Source of the DNA: Neorhizobium sp. JUb45
Lineage (GTDB): Bacteria; Pseudomonadota; Alphaproteobacteria; Rhizobiales; Rhizobiaceae
DNA: 64,000 nucleotides
Direction of reading: 5' to 3'
NCBI RefSeq assembly: GCF_004343585.1
Contig: NZ_SLYW01000001.1
Location: forward strand, 496,001 to 560,000
Shown: positions 9,199 through 17,141 of the stretch, in pieces
How positions within the stretch are numbered: the stretch's first letter is position 1
Layout of the letters: each line of letters starts with the position of its first letter
Program-made: the position numbers and the translations under genes
The notes under the pieces: generated by a model
The model's database searches: none
Told to the model about the DNA's origin: nothing
Seen by the model: only the letters and a program-made list of their open reading frames with translations

Positions 9199-9599
9199 GC
9201 GAGCAGTTCCATTCCGGGCACGCGGCTGGCGGCCTTTTGGTCGAAGGTTTTTATCGAGGTGCAGCCTGCGTCGAGCGAGCGGGCGGCGATCAGGGCACCG
9301 GCGAAATCAGCCCGTCCCCGTGTGGCGAGTCGCAGCGCTTTTACCACGAGATCATGGTGCTCGATCGTCAGTCCGCGCGTCTGCAGCAATTTTCCGATGG
9401 CTTCCATGGAAGCCTGTCTGGAAAAACCAAGTCGCGACCTCAACGCCCAATCGAGTTCGACGATACCGATGAGCGTCAGGTAGGCGGTGTGGGTTGCGCC
9501 CAGACCTTCCGCAAACCGCAATGCCGCTCGCCTCTGCGCCGGATCATCATTTGTCAACAGGCGGATGACGACGTTGGTATCAAGACCGATCATGTCCAT
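9195..9599 (-). CDS. VapC-like PIN-domain toxin (between ruvA and ruvB)
   Basis: A 134-residue PIN-domain protein. The N-terminal [12 protein letters not shown] carries the first catalytic Asp; later acidic positions lie in the GIVELDWAL and [10 protein letters not shown] segments. PIN toxins of VapBC pairs are Mg2+-dependent RNases. Two ATGs are possible: 9599, or 9593, which overlaps the antitoxin stop as ATGA. Its own stop overlaps the ruvB start in the same way. The upstream AbrB-fold gene is its evident antitoxin. Confidence 0.88.
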   Translation of the reverse strand: MDMIGLDTNVVIRLLTNDDPAQRRAALRFAEGLGATHTAYLTLIGIVELDWALRSRLGFSRQASMEAIGKLLQTRGLTIEHHDLVVKALRLATRGRADFAGALIAARSLDAGCTSIKTFDQKAASRVPGMELLA

Positions 9600-9883
9600 G
9601 CGGCAACATCGGATTTGCCGTCATCATCGGTATCGAGAGCGCTGTCGCCTGCGGCCTTGATCACCGCTGCGTCTATTTCTTCCAATGTCGCTGAGCCATT
9701 TGGTGCATCACCGAGGAAACCGGCGAGATCCTTGAAGTCGATGTTTTTCGGGGTAACGATGACCTCGCCATCCATCACGCTATAGATCAGCTGGTCGCCG
9801 GCGCGCAGGTTCAGCGCCTCGCGCATCTCTTTCGGAATGGTGACCTGTCCCTTGGCCGACAATGTCGCTTCCCATGCTTTCAT
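9590..9883 (-). CDS. AbrB/MazE-fold antitoxin (partner of the vapC at 9195)
   Basis: A 97-residue protein with an N-terminal swapped-hairpin AbrB domain (LSAKGQVTIPKEMREAL, about residues 8-24) and an acidic C-terminal half suited to neutralising the PIN toxin. Its stop codon overlaps the toxin start. It begins 65 bp after ruvA, in a gap containing a 7-bp inverted repeat that may be its operator. Such antitoxins normally repress their own operon. Confidence 0.87.
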   Translation of the reverse strand: MKAWEATLSAKGQVTIPKEMREALNLRAGDQLIYSVMDGEVIVTPKNIDFKDLAGFLGDAPNGSATLEEIDAAVIKAAGDSALDTDDDGKSDVAAWT

Positions 9884-9922
9884 TGGACCGCTCGCATGTT
9901 CCTTCCGAAGAATAGCAGAATT

Positions 9923-9946
9923 TCCGACACATGCCTATTTGTCGGA
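9923..9946. promoter_or_regulatory. Inverted repeat between ruvA and the abrB-vapC pair
   Basis: TCCGACA, a 10-nt spacer, then TGTCGGA. It starts 3 bp past the ruvA stop codon. There is no T-run on the minus strand, so an operator for the AbrB-like antitoxin is at least as likely as a weak terminator. Confidence 0.45.
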
Positions 9947-9948
9947 TT

Positions 9949-10563
9949 TTATCGTGCCAGTTCCTTCAACCCCAACCGGATCAGCTTGGCGCTGTCGGCA
10001 CCTTCACCGGCCGTCTTCATCGCCGCGGCCACCGCATTGGCGGCCTGATCGCGCGAATAACCGAGATTGGTGAGGGCCGAGACGGCATCCGATACCGGTG
10101 CGGAGGCTACGCCTTCGCCAAGCTCCTGCTTGAGGCCGATATTAGCTGAGGCGTCGCCGGCAAAGGCGGGGGCCTTGTTCTTCAGTTCGGTCACAAGCCG
10201 TACCGCTACCTTCGGCCCGACGCCCGGCGCGCGCGATACCGCCGTCTTGTCCTGCAGCGCAATTGCGTTTGCGAGTTCCGACGGGGTGAGGGTGGAGAGA
10301 ACCGCCAGCGCCACTTTCGAGCCGACGCCCTGCACGCTTTGCAAGAGGTTGAACCATTCGCGCTCCAAGGCCGAGACGAAGCCGAACAGCTTTAGCTGGT
10401 CCTCGCGCACATAGGTCTCGATGAACAGGATCGCCGCCTCGCCGATGGCCATACGCGACAACGTGCGCGACGAGCAGAAGGCTTCGTAACAGACGCCGTG
10501 CACATCGATCAGCACATGGTCGTCGCCGATCTCGTCGATAGTGCCTTTGAGCTTGCCGATCAT
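9949..10563 (-). CDS. ruvA: Holliday junction DNA-binding protein RuvA
   Basis: A 204-residue protein, the normal RuvA length, starting [20 protein letters not shown]. It has an N-terminal OB domain, a central helix-hairpin-helix region ([15 protein letters not shown] and [13 protein letters not shown]), and a C-terminal domain that contacts RuvB ([18 protein letters not shown]). The frame is open upstream, but the conserved start at 10563 is clear and overlaps the upstream vapC stop as ATGA. Confidence 0.97.
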   Translation of the reverse strand: MIGKLKGTIDEIGDDHVLIDVHGVCYEAFCSSRTLSRMAIGEAAILFIETYVREDQLKLFGFVSALEREWFNLLQSVQGVGSKVALAVLSTLTPSELANAIALQDKTAVSRAPGVGPKVAVRLVTELKNKAPAFAGDASANIGLKQELGEGVASAPVSDAVSALTNLGYSRDQAANAVAAAMKTAGEGADSAKLIRLGLKELAR

Positions 10564-10991
10564 GTTTGCGGTCCTGAAATTGGGTGAGTGTCGGGTGCGA
10601 TGATGGACAGCAATGGAAAATACGTCCGGTATTTTGAGACATCGCGGGTGAGCAGGCGGTATCCGCGGATCGTCGCATGTGCTCCGATGTAAAAATCCGG
10701 TAGCGGCGATCGCCGGTCTCCACCCGATCGTCGATATTGAAGGAAGGCGTGCCCGGCTGAAAAAGCCGCTTCCCAAGGCAGATCCTCGCGGCGGAAGAGA
10801 TTTGGCGCGAGCGCCGCCTCCACTTCTTCGCGCGTGGTGTATCCAGCTGCCATTTCCGCATAGATAAGCGGATTGATCAGCAGAGGTCCGACGGCTCCAG
10901 CATTCGCCAACTGCGCCATCGACCAATCCGTGAAGGCGCTTCGTGTGTGAAATACGTCGATCAGCACATTTGTATCTACGAGCGTTGCCAC
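10560..10991 (-). CDS. VapC-like PIN-domain toxin (between ruvC and ruvA)
   Basis: A 143-residue PIN-domain protein beginning [20 protein letters not shown], with the first catalytic Asp in DTNVLID. Further acidic positions occur in [10 protein letters not shown] and in [11 protein letters not shown]. It follows its AbrB-fold antitoxin by 4 bp and its stop overlaps the ruvA start codon. It is only distantly similar to the second PIN protein at 9195, so the two pairs look like separate acquisitions rather than a recent duplication. Confidence 0.88.
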   Translation of the reverse strand: MATLVDTNVLIDVFHTRSAFTDWSMAQLANAGAVGPLLINPLIYAEMAAGYTTREEVEAALAPNLFRREDLPWEAAFSAGHAFLQYRRSGGDRRSPLPDFYIGAHATIRGYRLLTRDVSKYRTYFPLLSIIAPDTHPISGPQT

Positions 10992-10995
10992 CGAC

Positions 10996-11244
10996 TCAGT
11001 CCCTCAGCAACCGATAGAATTCGTCGCCCGTGAGGTCCCCGAGATACATCGTGCCCTGATGGCGCCGAAGGTGGTCGGTCAATTGGCGGATATGCCGGTC
11101 GCGCTCCTCATGGGATGGTTCGACGCGCCGCAGCACGGCTTCGCCATCACGCAATTCGAACTCAACCTCGCTTCCAGCCTCGATCCCGAGATTGGAACGC
11201 ACGGTTTTGGGAATCGTGACCTGGCCTTTTTCGGTGACACGCAT
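10996..11244 (-). CDS. AbrB/MazE-fold antitoxin (partner of the vapC at 10560)
   Basis: An 82-residue protein starting MRVTEKGQVTIPKTVRSNLG, a textbook AbrB/MazE DNA-binding hairpin, followed by a charged C-terminal region (SHEERDRHIRQLTDHLRRH). A TTG start at 11259 is possible, but the ATG at 11244 has GAGAGG 7 nt upstream. A perfect inverted repeat (TAATAC / GTATTA) overlaps that ribosome-binding site and is the probable autoregulatory operator. It lies 66 bp downstream of ruvC. Confidence 0.88.
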   Translation of the reverse strand: MRVTEKGQVTIPKTVRSNLGIEAGSEVEFELRDGEAVLRRVEPSHEERDRHIRQLTDHLRRHQGTMYLGDLTGDEFYRLLRD

Positions 11245-11246
11245 GG

Positions 11247-11265
11247 TAATACCTCTCAAGTATTA
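11247..11265. promoter_or_regulatory. Candidate autoregulatory operator of the abrB-vapC pair
   Basis: TAATAC, 7-nt spacer, GTATTA: a perfect 6-bp inverted repeat directly upstream of the antitoxin ATG and covering its ribosome-binding site. Binding here by the AbrB-fold protein would block its own expression. Confidence 0.5.
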
Positions 11266-11310
11266 CTTATCGACCGAATTGGAACAAGTCAAGAACAAAC
11301 CGTACGACAC

Positions 11311-11820
11311 TCACCCCGCCAAGGCTTGGCGCATGCGGTTACCGCCGCGATTGTGGGCGTGGCAGATGGCGATCGCCAAGGCGTCGGCCGCGTCATTGCC
11401 CTTGAATTCCACCTTGGGCATCAGGATCTTCAGCATCATGTGGATCTGCTTCTTGTCGCCGTGGCCAACACCGATCACCGACTTCTTGACCGCATTGGGC
11501 GCATATTCGGCAACCGGCAATCCGGCGCGGGCCGGCACCAGCATGGCGATGCCACGGGCTTGTCCGAGTTTCAGCGTCGCCACCGCATCCTTGTTGACAA
11601 ATGTCTGTTCGACGGCGGCCTCATTCGGCTGGTAGCTGTGCACCACTTCGGCGAGGCCGTCATGCAGCTGGCACAGGCGCGAGGCGAGATCCATGTCGCC
11701 ATCCGAGGTGACGGTGCCCGATGCCACGAAGCGCAGCGAATTGCCGAGTGTTTCGATAACACCCCAGCCGCAGCGGCGAAGCCCCGGATCGATGCCGATG
11801 ATGCGAATCGTCTGTGTCAT
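11311..11820 (-). CDS. ruvC: Holliday junction resolvase RuvC
   Basis: A 169-residue endonuclease starting [20 protein letters not shown]. Catalytic acidic residues are visible in GIDPG, in VEQTFVNKD, and in the C-terminal [16 protein letters not shown]. RuvC is a homodimer that nicks Holliday junctions symmetrically. The frame is open upstream to 11889, but the conserved N-terminus fixes the start at 11820. It is the first gene of the minus-strand run to the NUDIX gene. Confidence 0.97.
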   Translation of the reverse strand: MTQTIRIIGIDPGLRRCGWGVIETLGNSLRFVASGTVTSDGDMDLASRLCQLHDGLAEVVHSYQPNEAAVEQTFVNKDAVATLKLGQARGIAMLVPARAGLPVAEYAPNAVKKSVIGVGHGDKKQIHMMLKILMPKVEFKGNDAADALAIAICHAHNRGGNRMRQALAG

Positions 11821-11990
11821 GGCGGTTATCCTATCGTGGGGCCGTAAAAGCAGCCAGTGAAATGCGAACAAACCAAAAACATATGCCACGTTAACGCCCG
11901 GTTAATCCTCTTCCAACGGTTTTTGAAACTACCTCCGCATATGAGTCGTTGCTGAAATATCCCCGTCAGAACTATGGGGAAGAGGAGGTC

Positions 11991-13448
11991 ATGATGACGA
12001 TAGTGAAGCAGTTGCGGGCGCGGCCGGTGCAGGTCCTTTCCGTTCTGTTAATGATCAACGGCCTGGCTGTCGGCGCCATGATGGCGCAGGCGGTCCCGGT
12101 CGATCAGGCGGCAGAGACAGGTGTTCTGGTTCCATTGCTGGGCGCTTGCGCGCTGTTGGCAACGCTTGCATCGTTGATTGCGCTTGCACGTCTGGTGCGC
12201 GATCCGCTGGAGCGGCTGGAAACGGCCCTGCGCTCGGTCAGTGCGGAAGTGGCGCGTGGCGGTGATCCGGTTTCCGGCCTTGGCCTGCCGCTTGCCTGCA
12301 GTGGTGATCTGACGGCCTCCACCCGCTCCCTTTTGCGTCTGCGCCAGGTTGTTTCGGATCGCAACCGCCGCGCGGAGCAGGACATCCAGCATCGCCGCAA
12401 TGTCGATGAATTGCTGGCGTCCGAATTTTTGAAGCGGACTGCCGACGAACAGGTGCGTCATGGCGCCGTCGCCGAACTAGCCGATGGCCTGCGCCGCCTC
12501 GCCAATGGCGAACTCGGCATGCAGTTGGAACTGGCGATGCCGGCGGAACTGGAGCCGGTGCGCATTCACTTCAACCGTGCCTCGATGATGATCGCCGAAA
12601 GCATCGGCGGTGACGGCAGCCATACGGCTATCCTGCGTGACACCGGGATCGCACTGGCCGCCAGCACGGACCTCGCCAAACAGGGCGCCGATCAGGCAAG
12701 CGGCATTGTCGAGCTGCGCCGCTCGGCCTCGATGCTTGGCCATGGCGCAGCAGTGCGTGCCGAAGAGGCGCAGGAGCTTGCAGCCCTGGCCGCATGGGCG
12801 CGCACCGAAATCATGCAATGCGCACAGACGATCGCTTCGGCAAAAACCGCTGTCGATACGGCCGCGAAGACCTCTGCGGAGATGAATGCAACGGCGGAAA
12901 GTGTTCGCGACATCCTGCGGGAAACCAGCTTTGCCTCGCTCAATCTGGGTATCGGTGCCGTCCAGTCCGGTGAAGCAGGTCAGGATGTGCCGGCTCTGCT
13001 TGAACAGGTGAGGGCGCTTGCCGACCGCGCGGCGCGTGCTGCCAGCAAACTCACGGGCACGACGATGCCGGGCAGTGCCAGAATGACTGCGGCCGCAACC
13101 GCGGTGGAAAAGACATTGGCCGATATCGAGGCAGTCGGTCAGCAGATCGAAGCCGTCGAGGATCGCGCCGCAACGCTTGCCCGCGCCGGCCATGAGGATG
13201 CGGTCATCATCGGCGAAGTCGAACTGGTGGCGCGTGAACTGGAAGCAGGTGCACGCGGCCATGCCAATACGGTCGAACAGACGGTGCTGGCGATGAGCGC
13301 TCTTTCCCGCAGCCTTGGCCGTCTGGAATTGAAGCTCGGTCTGTTCCGCCAGTTGGCGCCATCCGCACCGGCAATGCCGCCGATGCACGCACCGGCCAAC
13401 ACATCGCGCCCGACGGGGCCGCGGCCTTATCTTCGCCGCGTCAAATAG
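11991..13448 (+). CDS. Degenerate methyl-accepting chemotaxis-like membrane protein
   Basis: A 485-residue protein. Start at 11991 has GAGGAGG 2 nt upstream; the frame is open further up. Two membrane helices (about residues 10-31 and 43-66) enclose a very short periplasmic loop, so there is no sensory domain. A HAMP-like segment (DPLERLETALRSVSAEV) follows, then a long alanine-rich helical region. Around residues 311-345, ETSFASLNLGIGAVQSGEAG and later EQVRALADRAARAA align with the chemoreceptor signalling tip (TNLLALNAAIEAARAGE...VADEVRxLA), but the conserved core residues are largely lost. It may be a structural or regulatory relative rather than a working receptor. Confidence 0.7.
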   Translation: MMTIVKQLRARPVQVLSVLLMINGLAVGAMMAQAVPVDQAAETGVLVPLLGACALLATLASLIALARLVRDPLERLETALRSVSAEVARGGDPVSGLGLPLACSGDLTASTRSLLRLRQVVSDRNRRAEQDIQHRRNVDELLASEFLKRTADEQVRHGAVAELADGLRRLANGELGMQLELAMPAELEPVRIHFNRASMMIAESIGGDGSHTAILRDTGIALAASTDLAKQGADQASGIVELRRSASMLGHGAAVRAEEAQELAALAAWARTEIMQCAQTIASAKTAVDTAAKTSAEMNATAESVRDILRETSFASLNLGIGAVQSGEAGQDVPALLEQVRALADRAARAASKLTGTTMPGSARMTAAATAVEKTLADIEAVGQQIEAVEDRAATLARAGHEDAVIIGEVELVARELEAGARGHANTVEQTVLAMSALSRSLGRLELKLGLFRQLAPSAPAMPPMHAPANTSRPTGPRPYLRRVK

Positions 13449-13503
13449 CCGCCTGCCGCGCAGGCATTTATGTGATGTCGGCCTGGCAAAAAACAATTCG
13501 GGG

Positions 13504-13525
13504 ACCTTAGCATCTGCGCTAAGGT
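13504..13525. promoter_or_regulatory. 8-bp inverted repeat upstream of the luciferase-like gene
   Basis: ACCTTAGC, 6-nt loop ATCTGC, GCTAAGGT, a perfect palindrome. It lies 56 bp after the preceding gene and 68 bp before the next start. It could be a weak terminator (followed by TTCC only) or an operator. Confidence 0.4.
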
Positions 13526-13592
13526 TTCCTACATGGAGGGTGCGGTGGATCGTCGTCTGCCGCATTTTCATGTTCGCCAGCAGGATTTCACG

Positions 13593-14594
13593 ATGATCCC
13601 TTTTTCCATTCTCGACCTTTCGCCGATCGGTGAGGGCAAGACCGCTTCCGAGGCTCTCGACGAGTCGCGCCGGCTGGCCATCAAGGCCGAGGAGGAGGGC
13701 TTCAACCGTGTCTGGCTTGCCGAACATCACGGCATGCCGGGCATTGCCAGTGCCGCCACCGCCGTCGTCATCGGCCATATCGGGCAGGCCACAAAACGCA
13801 TCCGCGTCGGCTCCGGCGGCATCATGCTGCCCAACCATTCGCCGCTCGTGGTGGCCGAACAGTTCGGCACGCTGGACGCGCTGTTTCCCGGCCGCGTCGA
13901 TCTTGGCCTCGGTCGTGCTCCCGGCACCGACATGCGCACCGCGCAGGCGCTTCGCCGCAACATGGAGGCCGGCGTCGACAATTTTCCCAACGACATTCTC
14001 GAGTTGCAGCACTTGCTCAGCACGCCGCTGGAAAATCAGGCGATCCTTGCCATTCCGGGCATAGAATCCAACGTGCCTGTCTGGCTGCTTGGCTCCAGCG
14101 TCTACAGCGCGCATCTGGCGGCCGCACTCGGCCTGCCTTACGCCTTCGCCTCGCATTTTGCGCCTGACATGCTGTTCGAAGCGCTTTCCATCTACCGCGA
14201 ACGTTTTCAGCCGTCTGCGACGCTGGACAAGCCTTATGTCATGGTCGGCGTCATGGGTGTCGGTGCGGAAACGGATGAGGAGGCAAAACGCCTGTTCACC
14301 TCGTCGCAGCAGCAGTTCGTCAACCTGCGCAAGAATATCCGCACAAAATTTCCAAAGCCGGTGGACAGCATGGATGCGCACTGGTCACAGGTCGAGCAGA
14401 TCAATGTCGAACACACGCTGCGTTTCGCCGCCGTCGGTTCGGCTGCCACGCTGGAAAAACAGCTCGGCGAATTCCTGACCGACACGGCGGCGGACGAACT
14501 GATCGTCTCCATGCCGATCCACGATCTCGATGCGCGCCTGCGTTCGGTGGAGATTTTTGGCGGACTGTCGATGATGCGGAAAATCTCCGACTGA
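13593..14594 (+). CDS. LLM-class flavin-dependent oxidoreductase (luciferase-like)
   Basis: A 333-residue TIM-barrel flavoprotein of the bacterial-luciferase family, close to the TIGR03558 group. Diagnostic stretches are [15 protein letters not shown] at the N-terminus, [12 protein letters not shown], and [20 protein letters not shown], with [16 protein letters not shown]. The ATG at 13593 has AGGA 7 nt upstream and matches the family start; the ATG at 13533 gives an atypical extension. Such enzymes use reduced FMN; the substrate is not predictable. Confidence 0.92.
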   Translation: MIPFSILDLSPIGEGKTASEALDESRRLAIKAEEEGFNRVWLAEHHGMPGIASAATAVVIGHIGQATKRIRVGSGGIMLPNHSPLVVAEQFGTLDALFPGRVDLGLGRAPGTDMRTAQALRRNMEAGVDNFPNDILELQHLLSTPLENQAILAIPGIESNVPVWLLGSSVYSAHLAAALGLPYAFASHFAPDMLFEALSIYRERFQPSATLDKPYVMVGVMGVGAETDEEAKRLFTSSQQQFVNLRKNIRTKFPKPVDSMDAHWSQVEQINVEHTLRFAAVGSAATLEKQLGEFLTDTAADELIVSMPIHDLDARLRSVEIFGGLSMMRKISD

Positions 14595-14627
14595 TCCGGA
14601 AACCTTTCGATTGATCGGGCCTCGACC

Positions 14628-14652
14628 GGAACAAACCCGGTCGGGGCCTGTT
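14628..14652 (+). promoter_or_regulatory. EcfG/RpoE2-type general-stress promoter
   Basis: GGAAC (14628-14632), 17-nt spacer, GTT (14650-14652). It lies 28 bp upstream of the DUF2945 gene and fits the GGAAC-N18/19-TT consensus of the Sinorhizobium general-stress sigma factor. Confidence 0.6.
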
Positions 14653-14679
14653 TCGTCTTCAGAACCAAGGAGGCGAGAC

Positions 14680-14904
14680 ATGCGAAAAATCCGCGCCGGA
14701 ACCAAGGTTGAATGGACCTGGGGTGCTCATGAGGCCGATGGCAAGGTGGAAAAGACTTTCACCGACGATGCCAGCGTCAGGATCAAGGGCAAGCAGATCA
14801 AACGCAAGGCTGATGACAAAAAGCCCGCATTGCTGATCCGTCATGAAGATGGCGGCCGTGTTCTGAAAAGCCGTTCGGAAGTGAGGGCGGCCAATGTCAG
14901 GTAA
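14680..14904 (+). CDS. DUF2945 / hypervirulence-associated TUDOR-domain protein
   Basis: A 74-residue basic protein. AAGGAGG lies 6 nt before the ATG at 14680, making the start secure. The GTKVEWTWGAHEADGKV opening and the SVRIKGKQIKRKADDKKPAL core are typical of the DUF2945 (HVA1) family, a small beta-barrel of unknown biochemical role found in bacteria and fungi. A general-stress promoter precedes it. It overlaps the next gene by 11 bp, indicating a two-gene unit. Confidence 0.8.
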   Translation: MRKIRAGTKVEWTWGAHEADGKVEKTFTDDASVRIKGKQIKRKADDKKPALLIRHEDGGRVLKSRSEVRAANVR

Positions 14905-15250
14905 GCAGGCATCCCGTGACCTTCAGTACATTCCGCCCGAACCGGTTTCGGCGGCCGCCCGCAAGGGGCTGGCGCTGCGGCAGAAATTTCACCGTGGCGG
15001 TACGATGGTGGGCGTTGCCCGCGCCCGAGATCTGAAAAACCGCACGCCGCTATCCGATGACATCATGAAGCGTATGGCCGCCTATTTCGCCCGCCACGAT
15101 ATCGACAAGCGCGCGCAAAATTTCGGCAATGACGAGGATCCGTCCCCCGGTTATGTCGCGTGGCTGATGTGGGGTGGCGATGCGGGGAAAACCTGGGTGG
15201 AGGGGCAGAGGCAGTCGCGTCTGCAGAGGCCTGCTGTAAAGTCGCATTAG
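14894..15250 (+). CDS. Hypothetical protein with RARD...FARH...WGGDAG motif
   Basis: A 118-residue basic protein overlapping the DUF2945 gene by 11 bp, so translation is coupled. Visible conserved-looking blocks are RKGLALRQKFHRGGT, VGVARARDLKNR, RMAAYFARHDIDKRA and GYVAWLMWGGDAGKTW. I recall similar blocks in small phage- or plasmid-associated proteins, but cannot name a family. No signal peptide or membrane helix. It ends 4 bp inside the convergent sqdC gene. The stress promoter and coupling suggest joint action with the DUF2945 protein. Confidence 0.7.
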   Translation: MSGKQASRDLQYIPPEPVSAAARKGLALRQKFHRGGTMVGVARARDLKNRTPLSDDIMKRMAAYFARHDIDKRAQNFGNDEDPSPGYVAWLMWGGDAGKTWVEGQRQSRLQRPAVKSH

Positions 15251-16296
15251 GGTGACGATGGCTGAGCGGTTTGCGCCAGCGCGTGCAACGTGCCTGTGAG
15301 CCGCTCTCGCCCGCCGGGTTGCCAGCCCAAAGTTTTGAGTTGCGTCGTGTCCATTATGCTGACCATTGAATGATCAGCCGGTGCGGGCAGGGGATGTGAC
15401 ACGCCGCTTGCCCTGGCATGGAGCGACAGGATTTCGTATGTGTCTGTAACGATATCCGAAATGTTGAACACCTTGCCGTTTACCGCGTCGGGGTTATGTT
15501 CCAGCAGCAAAAGGATTGCCGCTGCCAGATCGTCGCCATGAACTTCGCTGCCGGCCCGCGATGCCACCGGTTTTCCGGCGCAGTAATCTTCAAACAGCGC
15601 ATCCCATTTGTTCGGCCGGTGATGGCCGTAAACGCCGGTGGCCCGCAGGCTGGTGGTAATGAAACTGCTGGAAGAAAGCGCTGCAAGTGCCTGTTCAGAC
15701 TCAAGCTTGATCTGGCCGTAGAGGCTGTCGGGCGCCAAGGCCATATCTTCCCTCAAGAGGGTGCCGGGTGGCACGCCATCATAGACGGCGCGACTTGAGA
15801 GAAAGATGCAGCGTTTCACGCCGGCCGCCTTCGCGTCCTCGAACAGTTTGACGCTGCCTTCGTGATTGAGTTTTCGAAACCGCACCGGATCATCGCCTTC
15901 ACCGCCGCGATACCGGCCGGGCAGGTGATCGAAGGCGAGATGGATGAAGGCGTCGATGCCGGCGAAGTGTTGGCGCTGGTCGAGTGTGGGGTCGAGGGTG
16001 AGGGATAACGCTGTTGTTTGAGCAGCAATGGAGCGGCTGGCTCCCTCTGATCTCCCCCCTTGAGGGGGAGATGTCACCGTAAGGTGACAGAGGGGGGTGA
16101 GCAACGGTGAGGCAGATGGCGGGAAAGCGGCATTTGCGCCAGCATTACCCCCCTCTGCCCTGCCGGGCATCTCCCCCACAAGGGGGGAGATCGGCAAGTG
16201 GCGACGGCCCAACGTCACCGCATGCCCGGCAGCGACCAGCACCTCGACGACATAACGCCCGACCAGCCCCGTTCCGCCGGACACCAGAACCTTCAT
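15247..16296 (-). CDS. sqdC: SqdC-like NAD-dependent epimerase/reductase with in-frame repeat insert
   Basis: A 349-residue extended short-chain dehydrogenase. The N-terminal VSGGTGLVGR is the NAD(P)-binding glycine motif. Gene order sqdB, GT8 glycosyltransferase, reductase-like gene matches the sqdBDC sulfolipid operons of Rhodobacter and Sinorhizobium, hence the name (inferred). Residues about 33-86 are encoded by a RIME-like repeat (16039-16200) inserted in frame after beta-strand 2; without it the protein would be about 295 residues. The fold could tolerate this as a surface loop, but activity is not guaranteed. Its ATG overlaps the upstream gene stop (ATGA). Confidence 0.75.
   Translation of the reverse strand: MKVLVSGGTGLVGRYVVEVLVAAGHAVTLGRRHLPISPLVGEMPGRAEGGNAGANAAFPPSASPLLTPLCHLTVTSPPQGGRSEGASRSIAAQTTALSLTLDPTLDQRQHFAGIDAFIHLAFDHLPGRYRGGEGDDPVRFRKLNHEGSVKLFEDAKAAGVKRCIFLSSRAVYDGVPPGTLLREDMALAPDSLYGQIKLESEQALAALSSSSFITTSLRATGVYGHHRPNKWDALFEDYCAGKPVASRAGSEVHGDDLAAAILLLLEHNPDAVNGKVFNISDIVTDTYEILSLHARASGVSHPLPAPADHSMVSIMDTTQLKTLGWQPGGRERLTGTLHALAQTAQPSSP
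16042..16196. repeat. RIME-like mosaic repeat inside sqdC
   Basis: Two oppositely oriented units. One contains GATCTCCCCCTTGAGGGGGA then GATGTCACCGTAAGGTGACA with AGAGGGGGGTGA; the other has ACCCCCCTCTGCCCTGCCGG followed by GCATCTCCCCC and a second hairpin. These nested hairpins resemble the Rhizobium-specific intergenic mosaic elements. Here the element is translated. Confidence 0.75.
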
Positions 16297-17108
16297 GCCG
16301 GCGCATCCGTCGGGTTGGCGAGCGTCGAAATTTCCGGCACCTCGCGCCCCTCATGGAAGGCGTGCCACAGGTCGATCAGCGGCCGCAGTTTTTCCGCCTT
16401 GGGGTGATCCGTCTCCCACGGCTTCTCATACTGGTAATGCAGCACGCCGATGCTCTTCCAGTCCCACAGGTCCGGCATGGCGAACCAGACATATTGCAGC
16501 ATGTTCATCGTCACCGGCAGGCCGTGCCAGTCGGGGAAAAAGTGTTCGAGAAACGTCTGGTCAGTGCGCCGCCAGAAGGCGTCCGGCACGTCCAGCGCTT
16601 GAAGCATGGCGCCAAAAGTTTCGAGCGAGGGTTTTGCGACGAAGACGCCGGAATTCATCCGGTGAAAATCGCCAAGCCCTTCATAGACATTCGGGGCGGC
16701 GCAGAATTCCGGGTAGTCAAACAGCTTGTCTATATTCTTCAGGACCAGCGCATCGGCATCGATGAAAACGACGCGCTCGTATTCGGTCAGTTGCCACAGG
16801 CGCAGCTTGCAGAAATTGTCGAGCGGTGTGTGGAAATCCGGCTTGCGGCCCTTGGTGAAGGGGGCGGCACCATGCAGGTTCTTGCGGGCATGGCGTTCGT
16901 TGAAGGTGTCAGACAGCGGCAGGTGCTCGACTTCGATGAGGCGGCAGCCAAGCGCGGTCAGCGTCAACAGGTCGAGGCCGGAGACGGCGGCCGTGTGCAG
17001 CACGACGATATCGGCATCCGTGCCGGTGCGCAGGATGGAGCGGGCCAGCGCCGTGGCCCCCATGGCATAATCGGCATTGGTGACGAGTGTGACGAAAGCG
17101 TGGTTCAT
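16293..17108 (-). CDS. sqdD: Glycogenin-like GT8 glycosyltransferase, probable SqdD
   Basis: A 271-residue GT8-family enzyme. MNHAFVTLVTNADYAMGATA opens the nucleotide-sugar domain, VVFIDADALVLKNID holds the DxD metal motif, and NSGVFVAKPS is the following conserved strand. SqdD of Rhodobacter is a glycogenin-like protein thought to transfer sulfoquinovose from the UDP-sugar to diacylglycerol. Position between sqdB and the sqdC-like gene supports this role. An 11-base C-tract (poly-G on the coding strand) lies 18 bp upstream of the start codon. Confidence 0.82.
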   Translation of the reverse strand: MNHAFVTLVTNADYAMGATALARSILRTGTDADIVVLHTAAVSGLDLLTLTALGCRLIEVEHLPLSDTFNERHARKNLHGAAPFTKGRKPDFHTPLDNFCKLRLWQLTEYERVVFIDADALVLKNIDKLFDYPEFCAAPNVYEGLGDFHRMNSGVFVAKPSLETFGAMLQALDVPDAFWRRTDQTFLEHFFPDWHGLPVTMNMLQYVWFAMPDLWDWKSIGVLHYQYEKPWETDHPKAEKLRPLIDLWHAFHEGREVPEISTLANPTDAPA

Positions 17109-17141
17109 GGTTGCTGTTCCTTAACGCCCCCCCCCCCTCCG

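Noticed and set aside
12477..14381. Very long open frame on the minus strand opposite the chemoreceptor-like and LLM genes
   Set aside because: It runs antisense to two well-supported genes, its product is Arg/His-rich low-complexity, and it has no ribosome-binding site; high GC third positions create such frames.
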